Shown: in pieces, positions 44,948 through 53,355 of the stretch
How the letters are laid out: every line of letters begins with the position of its first letter
Numbering within the stretch: position 1 is the first letter of the stretch
Source of the DNA: Bacillus cereus
GTDB taxonomy: Bacteria > Bacillota > Bacilli > Bacillales > Bacillaceae_G
Assembly (NCBI RefSeq): GCF_025917685.1
Contig: NZ_CP089518.1
Span: 436,501-500,500 of the forward strand
Reading direction: 5' to 3'
Length of the DNA: 64,000 bases
Made by a program: the position numbers and the translations under genes
The notes under the pieces: model-generated
The model's input: the letters and a program-made list of their open reading frames with translations, nothing else
Told to the model about the DNA's origin: nothing
Databases searched by the model: none

Positions 44948-46327
44948 ATGATACAAAAACAACAAGAGAGTAAGTTGGAAGTTGGTCAAACGTTTCCTGT
45001 GACAATTAAACGTCTTGGGATTAACGGAGAAGGCGTTGGTTATTTTAAGAGACAAGTTGTATTCATTCCAGGGGCATTACCAGGAGAAGAAGTTGTTGCT
45101 GAAGCAACGAAAATTCAGCGTGGCTTCGCTGAAGCAAAAGTGAAAAAAGTTCGTAAATCGTCACCACATCGTGTGAAAGCACCGTGCTCAGTATATGAGG
45201 AATGTGGTGGCTGTCAATTGCAACATTTAGATTATAAAGAACAATTAAATCAAAAGCGTGATATCGTTGTACAAGCATTCGAGAAGTATATGAATAACAG
45301 TCTAGAAGAGAAAATTCGTCCAACGCTTGGAATGGAAAATCCATGGCATTATCGTAATAAAAGTCAATTACAAGTGGGACGTAAAGATGAAAAGGTTATT
45401 ACAGGATTATATAAACAAAACTCACATCAGTTAATTGATATTTCTCATTGTATGATTCAACATAAAGCAACGAATGAAGCGACAAAAGTCGTAAGACGTA
45501 TATTAGAAAAATTAAATGTTTCTATTTACAATGAGAAAAAACAAAAAGGTTTAGTACGTACAATTGTGACACGTACTGCAGTTCAAACAGGGGAAGTACA
45601 AGTCACACTTATTACAACAAAAGAAGAATTACCAAATAAAGAGCAGTTTATCACAGAAGTACAAAAGCAGATGCCAAGTGTGAAATCAATTATGCAAAAC
45701 GTGAACTGGCGTAAAACATCTGTTATTTTCGGTGATAAAACATTTAAATTAGCTGGAAAAGACGTAATTCAAGAAACACTTGGTGATTTATCATTTGAAT
45801 TATCAGCGCGTGCATTCTTCCAGTTGAATCCAGAACAGACGGTTGTTTTATACGATGAAGCGAAAAAAGCAGCTGCTTTAACAGGCAATGAGAAAATTGT
45901 AGATGCTTATTGTGGTGTTGGTACGATTGGACTTTGGCTTGCGAATGATGCAGCGGAAGTACGTGGTATGGATGTAATTCCAGAAGCGATTGAAGATGCA
46001 AAGAAAAATGCAAAACGCCACGGATTTACAAACACAAAATATGAAGCTGGAAAAGCGGAACAATGGTTACCAAAGTGGGTAAAAGAAGGCTGGCGTCCAG
46101 ATGTCATTGTTGTCGATCCACCGCGTACAGGTTGCGATGATAAATTACTTGAAACGATTTTAAAAGTGAAACCGAAACAAGTTGTTTATGTGTCTTGTAA
46201 CCCGTCATCGCTAGCACGTGATGTAAATGCATTAATGCAGAGTTATGAAGTGGAGTATGTGCAACCAGTTGATATGTTCCCACATACAGCTCATGTAGAA
46301 AATGTAGTGAAGCTTGTTAGAAAGTAA
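44948..46327 (+). CDS. 23S rRNA (uracil-5-)-methyltransferase, RlmD/TrmA family (YfjO-like)
   Basis: A 459-residue SAM-dependent RNA m5U methyltransferase. Residues about 10-65 form a TRAM RNA-binding domain; an iron-sulfur cluster motif [11 protein letters not shown] is at about 80-90; the SAM loop is [24 protein letters not shown] is motif IV; and the catalytic cysteine is in [13 protein letters not shown]. It methylates a uracil of 23S rRNA, probably U747 or U1939; which one cannot be told from sequence. It is the second gene after the AlkA-type gene. Confidence 0.9.
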   Translation: MIQKQQESKLEVGQTFPVTIKRLGINGEGVGYFKRQVVFIPGALPGEEVVAEATKIQRGFAEAKVKKVRKSSPHRVKAPCSVYEECGGCQLQHLDYKEQLNQKRDIVVQAFEKYMNNSLEEKIRPTLGMENPWHYRNKSQLQVGRKDEKVITGLYKQNSHQLIDISHCMIQHKATNEATKVVRRILEKLNVSIYNEKKQKGLVRTIVTRTAVQTGEVQVTLITTKEELPNKEQFITEVQKQMPSVKSIMQNVNWRKTSVIFGDKTFKLAGKDVIQETLGDLSFELSARAFFQLNPEQTVVLYDEAKKAAALTGNEKIVDAYCGVGTIGLWLANDAAEVRGMDVIPEAIEDAKKNAKRHGFTNTKYEAGKAEQWLPKWVKEGWRPDVIVVDPPRTGCDDKLLETILKVKPKQVVYVSCNPSSLARDVNALMQSYEVEYVQPVDMFPHTAHVENVVKLVRK

Positions 46328-46337
46328 AGTTTATTCA

Positions 46338-46366
46338 TATTCCCTCATGGTATGAGGGAATATTTT
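46338..46366 (+). terminator. Weak hairpin before truA
   Basis: ATATTCCCTCAT-GGT-ATGAGGGAATAT followed by TTT. It may act as a terminator or as an mRNA structure before the truA start. Confidence 0.6.
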
Positions 46367-46383
46367 CTATGAAGGAGAATACT

Positions 46384-47121
46384 ATGCACAATTATAAATT
46401 AACGATTCAGTATGACGGTGCGCGTTATAAAGGGTGGCAACGTCTTGGTAATAACGATAATACGATTCAAGGGAAAATCGAAAGCGTAATATCTGAAATG
46501 GTCGGGAAAGAAATTGAAATTATCGGCTGTAGTAGAACAGATGCGGGTGTACATGCTTTGAATCAAGTAGCTAATTTTAAAAGTGATGAAAAGTTAGTGG
46601 AACATAAAGTGAAAAAGTATTTAAATCAATACTTACCAAATGATATTAGTATTACGAGTGTAGAAGAAGTATCAGATCGTTTCCATGCTCGTTACAATTC
46701 TAAAGCAAAAACATATCTTTATAAAATTTGGAATGAAGAGCATACGAACCCATTTATGCGTAAACACAGCATGCACGTGAATAAACAATTAAATGTGGAA
46801 AGTATGAAAGAAGCGGCGAAACATTTAGTTGGTTCACATGACTTTACTGCTTTTTCGAATGCAAAATCTAAGAAAAAGTCTATGGTTCGTGAAGTGTATA
46901 CACTTGATGTGATAGAAGAGGCAGGATTTGTACAAATTAGAGTAAGTGGTAATGGATTCCTTCATAACATGGTGCGAAAAATTGTTGGGGCATTAATTGA
47001 AGTTGGATTAGGACAATTAGATGCTGAAGCAATTCCAAACATTTTGGAGGAAAAACAGCGCAATCAAATTAATTGCCTTGCTGAGGCGAGTGGTTTGTAT
47101 TTGGAGAATGTTGAATTTTAA
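46384..47121 (+). CDS. truA: tRNA pseudouridine(38-40) synthase TruA (second paralogue)
   Basis: A 245-residue pseudouridine synthase that modifies U38-U40 in the tRNA anticodon stem. The catalytic aspartate is in CSRTDAGVHAL and the KTYLYKIWN and GNGFLHNMVRKIVG motifs follow. The ATG at 46384 follows AAGGAGA; the ATG at 46369 precedes it. In the cereus group another TruA is encoded with the ribosomal protein cluster, so this is probably the second copy. A terminator follows. Confidence 0.92.
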   Translation: MHNYKLTIQYDGARYKGWQRLGNNDNTIQGKIESVISEMVGKEIEIIGCSRTDAGVHALNQVANFKSDEKLVEHKVKKYLNQYLPNDISITSVEEVSDRFHARYNSKAKTYLYKIWNEEHTNPFMRKHSMHVNKQLNVESMKEAAKHLVGSHDFTAFSNAKSKKKSMVREVYTLDVIEEAGFVQIRVSGNGFLHNMVRKIVGALIEVGLGQLDAEAIPNILEEKQRNQINCLAEASGLYLENVEF

Positions 47122-47129
47122 TAATAAGT

Positions 47130-47162
47130 AAAAAAATCGAGCTGATAAGGCTCGATTTTTTT
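47130..47162 (+). terminator. Terminator of truA
   Basis: AAAAAATCGAGC-TGATAAG-GCTCGATTTTTTT, T runs on both strands, so it can serve the convergent small gene too. Confidence 0.9.
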
Positions 47163-47173
47163 ATGTTTTGGCG

Positions 47174-47377
47174 TTAAGAAGATTTCTCTCTCTTCATACG
47201 CAACTTCAAATTCCAAAAAGCAGCAAGCATAATAGCTGCAAAGGAGCCGCTAATTGTTCCTAAAAGTTTTGCATAAGGAAAACTACTCATATCAGTATTA
47301 ATAAATAACATCATACATAGCATGGCAGGGAAAAAGTATAAATATTGTAATAGCTTTAACTTGTTATTATTACTCAT
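47174..47377 (-). CDS. Small two-segment membrane protein
   Basis: 67 residues with two hydrophobic segments (about 10-27 and 37-54) and a basic tail (LRMKREKSS). GGGGGCG precedes the start. I recognise no family. It lies convergent to truA and codirectional with the sigma-54 activator gene, 80 bases downstream of it, so it might be on its transcript. Function unknown. Confidence 0.65.
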   Translation of the reverse strand: MSNNNKLKLLQYLYFFPAMLCMMLFINTDMSSFPYAKLLGTISGSFAAIMLAAFWNLKLRMKREKSS

Positions 47378-47457
47378 ATATATCGCCCCCTTCTAGCATG
47401 TTATATGTTTATCATAACATCAATTTCCATTTTTTTGCACCTGGTGAAATATTCATT

Positions 47458-48861
47458 TCATATGTGTAAATGCAATTTTTTAATTCGATATTGTAAGTTT
47501 TGCCTACTTAATCCTAAAAACTTTGCAGCTTGTGAGATATTACCATGATTCTCTTTAAGGATTTGATTGATGTAGTTCTTTTCCATTTCTTCTATTGTGC
47601 GCTTTAAAGTTTTAGGTGTATCAGCAGTCTGACTAGTTAGGGAAGGTTGTATATGGAATTCTTTTTTTATTCGTTCGCGAAAGCGAGTGGGAAGATGAAA
47701 CGCTGTAATGACATTTTCATCTTCTATTAAGTTCATTGAACCTTCTATTATATGTTCCAATTCTCGTACGTTTCCGGGCCAATCGTGTGCATAAAAGAAT
47801 TCTCTTACATGTACATCTATATCCGTTACGCTGAGCCCAAATTGAGTGTTATACTTTTCGATAAAGTGCTGAATAAGAGCTGAAATATCTTCTTTTCTTT
47901 CACGTAAAGGTGGAAGACATAAAGTAACGACGCTTAATCGATAATATAAGTCTTCCCTTAAGCGATTGTGCGTAATAGCTTCAAGAGGATCTTCATTAAT
48001 AGTTGCTATAATACGAACATCAATTTCTTTTTCTTGTGTGCCTCCGATTCTTCTTATTGTTTTTTCTTGTATAGCTCGTAATAACTTCGCTTGAAGTGCT
48101 GGACTTAATGAATTGATCTCATCTAATAATAAAGTTCCTCCGTTTGCTTCTTCAAATAAACCAGCTTTATCGATAGCTCCTGTAAAAGCACCTCGGTTCG
48201 TACCAAATAATAAGCTTTCCATGAGTGTATCAGGTATAGCGGCACAGTTTTGTGAAATAAATGGTTTTGTTGAACGCTGACTTTCATTATGGATACTTTG
48301 TGCAAATAGTTCTTTACCGGTCCCTGTTTCTCCTACGAGAAGTATGGATGAGGAGGTACGAATTACCCTCTTTGCTTCTGTAATGACCGATTGAATAGCA
48401 CTAGAATCACCGATTATGTGATCAAAGGTAAACTTAGTATTTTGTTTTCGAGAAAGGCTCGTTTTCATTGTTTGCTTTAAATAGCTTATCTCTTTGGAAA
48501 TTTCAATAGCACCTTTAATTTTTCCATTTTCTATTATAGGAAAAGTATCATTAATCGTCGTAATTTCTTGCCCTTTATTGTTAAAATACGTTTGTTTTAT
48601 ATTTTTGTTTGTTTTTCCAAGCTTTAATGCCTCTATAAGAGTACTACTTTTATTTTCTTCAAATGCAAATACTTCTAAAGGATTTTTATATAGCACATCT
48701 AAGCGGTCCATTGATTCAATTTCCATCATTTTGCGGTTATAGATAATCGTTTTACTTTCCTCATTAATAATATGAATCCCAATATCTAGTTCATTGAGTA
48801 AAGTTTCGTATAGCATATTCATTTCAATAATCTTTTTAAAATTGATTTCTTCTGTATACAT
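47458..48861 (-). CDS. Sigma-54-dependent activator with PAS domain (RocR-like)
   Basis: A 467-residue enhancer-binding protein. Residues about 15-130 are a PAS-type sensor; the AAA+ domain has Walker A GETGTGKEL, the sigma-54 contact loop GAFTGA, Walker B GTLLLDEIN and the arginine finger region REDLYYRLSV; the C-terminal Fis-type HTH is GNISQAAKFLGLSRQNLQYRIKKL. The layout matches RocR, the activator of arginine catabolism genes. It is divergent from a gene with a clear -24/-12 promoter and paired palindromes between them, so it almost surely controls that operon. Confidence 0.92.
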   Translation of the reverse strand: MYTEEINFKKIIEMNMLYETLLNELDIGIHIINEESKTIIYNRKMMEIESMDRLDVLYKNPLEVFAFEENKSSTLIEALKLGKTNKNIKQTYFNNKGQEITTINDTFPIIENGKIKGAIEISKEISYLKQTMKTSLSRKQNTKFTFDHIIGDSSAIQSVITEAKRVIRTSSSILLVGETGTGKELFAQSIHNESQRSTKPFISQNCAAIPDTLMESLLFGTNRGAFTGAIDKAGLFEEANGGTLLLDEINSLSPALQAKLLRAIQEKTIRRIGGTQEKEIDVRIIATINEDPLEAITHNRLREDLYYRLSVVTLCLPPLRERKEDISALIQHFIEKYNTQFGLSVTDIDVHVREFFYAHDWPGNVRELEHIIEGSMNLIEDENVITAFHLPTRFRERIKKEFHIQPSLTSQTADTPKTLKRTIEEMEKNYINQILKENHGNISQAAKFLGLSRQNLQYRIKKLHLHI

Positions 48862-48926
48862 GTATTATCTTCTCCTCGTTATACCCTATGAAGACTGACT
48901 TTTTATAATTTTATTAAAATTCTTAT

Positions 48927-48953
48927 AAAATCGCAAAAATTTTTTGCTATTTT
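48927..48953. promoter_or_regulatory. Upstream activator palindrome 1
   Basis: AAAATCGCAAAAA and TTTTTGCTATTTT form a 27-base near-perfect palindrome, about 90 bases before the -24 element, a position suited to binding the RocR-like activator. Confidence 0.65.
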
Positions 48954-48977
48954 CCCTTAAAACTTTTCAAATGATAG

Positions 48978-49005
48978 AAAAATTTTGCGGTTATGCAGAT
49001 TTTTT
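48978..49005. promoter_or_regulatory. Upstream activator palindrome 2
   Basis: AAAATTTTGCGGTTATGCAGATTTT is an imperfect palindrome with the same A/T arms and GC core (TGC...GCA) as the first site, about 50 bases downstream of it. Confidence 0.55.
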
Positions 49006-49040
49006 TCGTAAGAAATCCTAATTTTACATAGGTGTTGAGG

Positions 49041-49058
49041 TTGGTACGTATTTTGCAT
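49041..49058 (+). promoter_or_regulatory. Sigma-54 (-24/-12) promoter
   Basis: TTGGTACGTATTTTGCAT matches the consensus TTGGCACG-N4-TTGCW with a single change (C to T), with exact GG/GC spacing. It points toward the lipoyl-like gene and the permease, about 105 bases before the first start codon. Confidence 0.87.
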
Positions 49059-49162
49059 GAATAGTAGTTGAAATCTTTAAATTGAAGGAGTGGGTGGATT
49101 AGAATTTTTCATAGGGTATACGACATTTCAGTGCAAATTAATTAAGAGGAGGAATTTATAAA

Positions 49163-49417
49163 GTGAAGACGGTTATAGAAGGCGTGTATAGTCCTTGTTA
49201 CGGGAAAGTAGAGAAATTATTTGTTACTGAAAGTTCTTACGTATATGAGTGGGAGAAATTAGCGTTAATTGAAACAAAAGATAAGCAGCAAGTGGAAATT
49301 AAAGTGGGAATCAGTGGTTATATTGAATCATTAGAAGTGGTAGAAGGAGAAGCTATCGCTGATCAAAAACTATTAATAACAGTGAGGGATGATCTATTAA
49401 TAACAGGAAGTGATTAA
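49163..49417 (+). CDS. Small lipoyl/biotin-carrier-like protein lacking the acceptor lysine
   Basis: An 84-residue protein with the beta-barrel half-repeat pattern of biotinyl/lipoyl domains: IEGVYSPCYGKVEKLFVTESSYVYEWEKLALIE, then VGISGYIESLEVVEGEAI. The turn that normally carries the modified lysine (EAMKM or xDKA) reads ETKDK, with Asp at the acceptor position, so attachment is doubtful. AGGAGG precedes the GTG start. It is the first gene of the sigma-54 operon. It may be a membrane-transport or enzyme-associated domain; the function is not known. Confidence 0.72.
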   Translation: MKTVIEGVYSPCYGKVEKLFVTESSYVYEWEKLALIETKDKQQVEIKVGISGYIESLEVVEGEAIADQKLLITVRDDLLITGSD

Positions 49418-49472
49418 TAGAAGTAATATGTATTTTGCACTTTTTAATAATTATTTTTACTATGAAGAATCT

Positions 49473-49486
49473 TAAAAGCGCTTACA
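49473..49486. promoter_or_regulatory. CcpA cre site before the permease gene
   Basis: TAAAAGCGCTTACA agrees with the cre consensus TGWAANCGNTNWCA in 13 of 14 positions. It lies between the lipoyl-like gene and the permease, where binding could block read-through during growth on glucose. Confidence 0.65.
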
Positions 49487-49525
49487 TTAAATGGGTTTGC
49501 AAAGTGAAAAGGGGGGAGTTATATG

Positions 49526-50962
49526 ATGGATCAAAACCAAGGATTAAAAAGGGAATTGAAAAGTCGGCACATATTTATGATTGCACTCGGGGGAGTTATT
49601 GGTACAGGACTTTTTTTAGGATCGGGTTATACAATTCATGAAGCTGGACCTGGAGGAGCAATTGTAGCGTATCTTGTTGGTGGGTTTGTTATGTATTTAA
49701 CGATGCTCTGTCTAGGAGAGTTAACGGTTGCGATGCCTGATGCAGGATCTTATCAAACATATGCTACAAAGCACATTTCTCCTGCAGCAGGTTATGTAGT
49801 CGGATGGATGTCGTGGCTAAACTGGTCCGCTACGATAGGTATTGAATTAATTGCAGTTAGTATTTTGATGAAACGATGGTTTCCTGATGTACCGTCATGG
49901 ATTTGGTGTGTAGTGTTTGCAGTGTTGCTCTTTGGTATTAATGCGTTATCTTCAAGAAGTTTTGCGGAAGTTGAATTCTGGTTTGCAAGTATTAAAGTAA
50001 TTACAATCATTGCATTTATTATTTTGGGCGGGGCAGCAATGTTTGGTTTTCTAGATATGAAAGGAAATGAACCAGCACCGATGTTTTCTAGCTTTACTGA
50101 TTATGGTGGATTGTTCCCAAATGGATTATCAGCAATTTTAATTACGATGATTGCAGTTAACTTTTCCTTCCAAGGAACAGAACTAGTTGGTATTGCAGCT
50201 GGTGAGAGTGAAAATCCAGAGAAAACGATCCCGAAGGCAATTAATAATACGGTTTGGCGCATACTTGTTTTCTTTGTACTATCTATTTTTATTCTTGCGG
50301 GACTATTTCCTTGGCAGCAAGCAGGCGTGATAGAAAGTCCATTCGTAGTTGTATTTGATAAAATTGGTATTCCTTATGCGGCTGATATTATAAATTTCGT
50401 TATTATTACAGCGGTACTATCAGTTGCGAATTCAGGATTATATGCAACTTCCCGTATGCTATGGTCGATGTCTAAGCAAGGAATGATTAGCCCGATTTTT
50501 AGTAAGTTATCTAAAAACGGTGTTCCTATTTATGCATTGATTGTAAGCACGATTGTAGGGTGTCTCTCATTACTATCAGGTATTTATGCGGAAGATACAG
50601 TTTATTTATGGCTTCTTTCAATTGCAGGGTTCGGAGCGATATTAGTTTGGGCATCAATCGCTCTATCTAATCTATTAGCTAGAAGGACATACGTGAAGCA
50701 AGGTGGGGATATTAAAGACTTGAAATTTAAAACGCCATTGTATCCATTCGTACCACTGCTTGCTTTAGTATTAAATTTAACAGTAATTGTAGCTATGGCT
50801 TTTATTCCAGAACAAAGAATGGCATTGTATTGTGGTATTCCATTTATGATAGTTTGTTTACTGTTTTATCGTGCTACCAAAAATAAAAGAAGTAAAGTAG
50901 AACTTATTGAAAAGACAAATACAACCGAATTAGAAAGTTTATCCCGCATTAACGGGCAGTAA
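49526..50962 (+). CDS. Amino acid permease (AAT family) with bcr1-derived C-terminus
   Basis: A 478-residue APC-superfamily amino acid transporter with 12 membrane segments. The N-terminal LKRELKSRHIFMIALGGVIGTGLFLGSG is the AAT signature. The ATG at 49526 is seven bases after GGGGGGAG; an adjacent ATG at 49523 is also possible. The last eight residues (SLSRINGQ region) and the stop codon are encoded by the bcr1 repeat at 50938-51091, so the native tail has been replaced. Expression is expected from the upstream sigma-54 promoter, with CcpA repression. Substrate: basic or gamma-amino acids are plausible from the RocR link. Confidence 0.88.
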   Translation: MDQNQGLKRELKSRHIFMIALGGVIGTGLFLGSGYTIHEAGPGGAIVAYLVGGFVMYLTMLCLGELTVAMPDAGSYQTYATKHISPAAGYVVGWMSWLNWSATIGIELIAVSILMKRWFPDVPSWIWCVVFAVLLFGINALSSRSFAEVEFWFASIKVITIIAFIILGGAAMFGFLDMKGNEPAPMFSSFTDYGGLFPNGLSAILITMIAVNFSFQGTELVGIAAGESENPEKTIPKAINNTVWRILVFFVLSIFILAGLFPWQQAGVIESPFVVVFDKIGIPYAADIINFVIITAVLSVANSGLYATSRMLWSMSKQGMISPIFSKLSKNGVPIYALIVSTIVGCLSLLSGIYAEDTVYLWLLSIAGFGAILVWASIALSNLLARRTYVKQGGDIKDLKFKTPLYPFVPLLALVLNLTVIVAMAFIPEQRMALYCGIPFMIVCLLFYRATKNKRSKVELIEKTNTTELESLSRINGQ

Positions 50963-51091
50963 AACTCCCACCTCAAAATTCGGCTGGAGCAAAGAAGTTA
51001 GGTGGGAGTCGGGCTGCCCGTAAACGCCCGATTGGTGAGGAATGATAATTAGTGGGGATGAACACCCCCACTAATTATAGTTTCACTTTAT
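50938..51091 (+). repeat. bcr1-type repeat, copy 4 (full length, 154 bp)
   Basis: It is the longest copy: TTTATCCCGCATTAACGGGC at the left, a hairpin formed by CTCCCACCT and AGGTGGGAG, GGCTGCCCG, the GCCCGATTGGTGAGG core, a second hairpin AATTAGTGGGG / CCCCCACTAATT, and TTTCACTTTAT at the right. Exact TTTAT at both ends is consistent with a target duplication. Length and ends agree with what is known of bcr1 (about 155 bp). Confidence 0.87.
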
Positions 51092-51106
51092 AATATTGAT
51101 TGATTT

Positions 51107-51140
51107 GGAGACTGTAAGATTGTAAACAGTCTCTTTTTTT
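51107..51140 (+). terminator. Terminator between the permease and M20 genes
   Basis: GGAGACTGT-AAGATTGTAA-ACAGTCTCTTTTTTT. Confidence 0.82.
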
Positions 51141-51188
51141 GTGAAAATAAAGCTGGAAACATACTACGTATGCAAAGGGGAATTAGCA

Positions 51189-52463
51189 ATGAATCAAGAA
51201 GTTTCACAGCTATTAGAACAGATTGATTTACGAAAAGAGGAGCTACTAGAACTCACAAAAACTTTAATTCGTTTTGAAACACCAGCACCGCCGGCGAGAA
51301 ATACAAATGAGGCGCAAGAATTTGTTGCAGAGTTTCTAAAAAAACGAAATTTCAGTATTGATAAATGGGATGTATATCCAAATGATCCGAATGTTGTTGG
51401 GGTAAAAAAAGGGACGGAAAGTGAGTTGTATAAAAGTCTTATTATTAATGGCCATATGGATGTAGCTGAAGTATCGGTAGATGAGGCGTGGGAAACAAAT
51501 CCGTTTGAGCCATTTATAAAAGATGGTTGGTTAGTTGGGAGAGGCGCGGCAGATATGAAAGGTGGACTAGCTGGAGCCTTATTTGCAATTCAGCTTTTAG
51601 AAGAAGCGGGAATTGAATTGCCAGGTGACTTAATGTTTCAATCGGTAATTGGAGAAGAAGTGGGAGAAGCAGGAACACTTCAATGTTGTAAGCGTGGTTA
51701 TGATGCTGATTTTGCAGTAGTAGTTGATACAAGTAATTTACATATGCAAGGGCAGGGTGGCGTAATTACTGGATGGATTACAGTGAAAAGCCCGCAAACG
51801 TTTCATGATGCAACACGTAGACAAATGATTCATGCTGGAGGCCGTTTATTCGGGGCGAGTGCTATTGAGAAAATGATGAAAATTGTTCAAAGCTTACAGG
51901 AGTTAGAGCGTCATTGGGCAGTCATGAAAACGTATGAAGGGTATCCATCAGGGACGACAACAATTAATCCAGCTGTCATTGAAGGAGGGCGTCATGCGGC
52001 ATTTATTGCGGATGAGTGCCGGTTATGGATAACGGTTCACTTTTATCCAAATGAAACGCATGAACAAATAATAAAAGAAATAGAAGAGTATTTAGGAAAA
52101 GTGGCAGCAGCAGATCCATGGTTAAGCGAGAACCCACTACAATTTAAGTGGGGCGGAGAATCAATGATTGTTGATCGAGGTGAGATTTTCCCCTCTTTAG
52201 AAGTAGATAGTAATCATCCGGCTATTCAGAAACTAAGTTCCACACATGAATCTATATTACAGAAAGTTGCAACTTTAGATATGTCTGCTACAGTAACGGA
52301 TGGCGGATGGTTTAGTGAGTTTAATATTCCAGCTATTATTTACGGACCAGGCACATTAGAAGAAGCTCATTCAATAAATGAGAAAGTTGAAGTTGAGCAG
52401 TTAGTTGAGTTTACAAAAGTAATTACTGCTTTTATATATGAATGGTGTCATATGAATAAATAA
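51189..52463 (+). CDS. M20-family metallo-deacylase (ArgE/DapE type)
   Basis: A 424-residue zinc-dependent amidohydrolase of the M20 family, related to acetylornithine deacetylase and succinyl-diaminopimelate desuccinylase. Zinc and catalytic residues are in NGHMDVAEV, GRGAADMKGG and IGEEVGEAG; a later CRLWITVHFYP segment belongs to the dimerisation part. The ATG at 51189 is eight bases after AAAGGGG; the frame upstream to 51141 is inside the leader. It follows the amino acid permease, so the pair may import and deacylate an N-acyl amino acid or ornithine derivative; that is inferred. Confidence 0.87.
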   Translation: MNQEVSQLLEQIDLRKEELLELTKTLIRFETPAPPARNTNEAQEFVAEFLKKRNFSIDKWDVYPNDPNVVGVKKGTESELYKSLIINGHMDVAEVSVDEAWETNPFEPFIKDGWLVGRGAADMKGGLAGALFAIQLLEEAGIELPGDLMFQSVIGEEVGEAGTLQCCKRGYDADFAVVVDTSNLHMQGQGGVITGWITVKSPQTFHDATRRQMIHAGGRLFGASAIEKMMKIVQSLQELERHWAVMKTYEGYPSGTTTINPAVIEGGRHAAFIADECRLWITVHFYPNETHEQIIKEIEEYLGKVAAADPWLSENPLQFKWGGESMIVDRGEIFPSLEVDSNHPAIQKLSSTHESILQKVATLDMSATVTDGGWFSEFNIPAIIYGPGTLEEAHSINEKVEVEQLVEFTKVITAFIYEWCHMNK

Positions 52464-52485
52464 GAAAATAGTTTGATTTTTGAAT

Positions 52486-52518
52486 TGTGCGAGTAAGTAT
52501 GCTTGTACGATTTTTTTG
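52486..52518 (+). terminator. Terminator of the M20 gene
   Basis: GTGCGAGTAAG-TATG-CTTGTACGATTTTTTT, an imperfect stem with a T7 run. Confidence 0.62.
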
Positions 52519-52571
52519 TAACTATTTCAGAGGCGGATAAATTCAATATCTGAAATAGCTTGTTATGCTTT

Positions 52572-53225
52572 CTATGTTTTTCGTTTTATTTCAATTAATT
52601 TTTCCTTAGCTAATTCAACGGCAATTGCATCATCTAAATAGCCGATTGGAAAAAGATAATCAGGGATAATGTCTGTTGATAAAATGAAATATAGTAAGGC
52701 ACCCCCAAGAATCGCACGCTCTTCGGTTGAAATGGTTTCTGTACAAAATTGTTGATACATATCTGTTAATTGTTCAATAAAAGGACCAGCGCTATCAATT
52801 TGTTCTAATTTACTTGCGAAACTTTCGTGAATACGTTTTTCACCTTCTGTTGTTTGAGCATAGCGTTCATAGTTTTCAAGTTCTTGTTTTACGCGCGTTG
52901 TTGTGTAGTCGAAATCAAATAAGTTAGAGGATTGCAGAGTTTGCTGAATTGTATCAAGAGATGTGTACATATCCGTCTTTTCTTTATTTATGTGAGGAGA
53001 ATCAGGATACATCGCATCAAATAACAATTGTGGTGGAACTTGTAGACATTCTGCAAATTTTTGTAGATGTTTTTGTTTTGGCGGTTGTTTGCCATTCATA
53101 ATTCTTGAGATTGTTGCGGGATCAATATTTGTAAGCATTCCTAATTGGCGCATGGATAAAGCACGTTCTTTTAAAAGCTTTTTTATTAATGTACTAAGCC
53201 GCTCATTCGAATTTTCTTTAGGCAT
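52572..53225 (-). CDS. XRE helix-turn-helix protein with DUF1232 (YkvA-like) domain
   Basis: A 217-residue fusion: an N-terminal Cro/C1 HTH (residues 9-70: LKERALSMRQLGMLTNIDPATISRIMNGKQPPK) and a C-terminal DUF1232 domain (LGGALLYFILSTDIIPDYLFPIGYLDDAIAVELA, about 165-205), which has one possible membrane-inserting hairpin. Such fusions occur in Bacillus and are of unknown role; DUF1232 proteins are membrane-associated in several cases. GGAGTG precedes the start. It is divergent from ytaF, and an inverted repeat pair lies between them. Confidence 0.85.
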   Translation of the reverse strand: MPKENSNERLSTLIKKLLKERALSMRQLGMLTNIDPATISRIMNGKQPPKQKHLQKFAECLQVPPQLLFDAMYPDSPHINKEKTDMYTSLDTIQQTLQSSNLFDFDYTTTRVKQELENYERYAQTTEGEKRIHESFASKLEQIDSAGPFIEQLTDMYQQFCTETISTEERAILGGALLYFILSTDIIPDYLFPIGYLDDAIAVELAKEKLIEIKRKT

Positions 53226-53254
53226 AGTGAAGGCACTCCTTTTTTATTGTTGAA

Positions 53255-53314
53255 AAAATGTTGAGCATTTATTACAAGTATATGAAACAGACAGGCACAG
53301 TTGCTCAACATTTT
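53255..53314. other. Widely spaced 12-bp inverted repeat between XRE/DUF1232 gene and ytaF
   Basis: AAAATGTTGAGC at 53255-53266 and GCTCAACATTTT at 53303-53314 are perfect complements separated by 36 bases. They could be a regulator-binding pair for the XRE protein or a stem-loop in either transcript. Confidence 0.5.
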
Positions 53315-53355
53315 CATAATATGCATTGAAAAGTAAGAAAAAGGGGTGACTGTTT

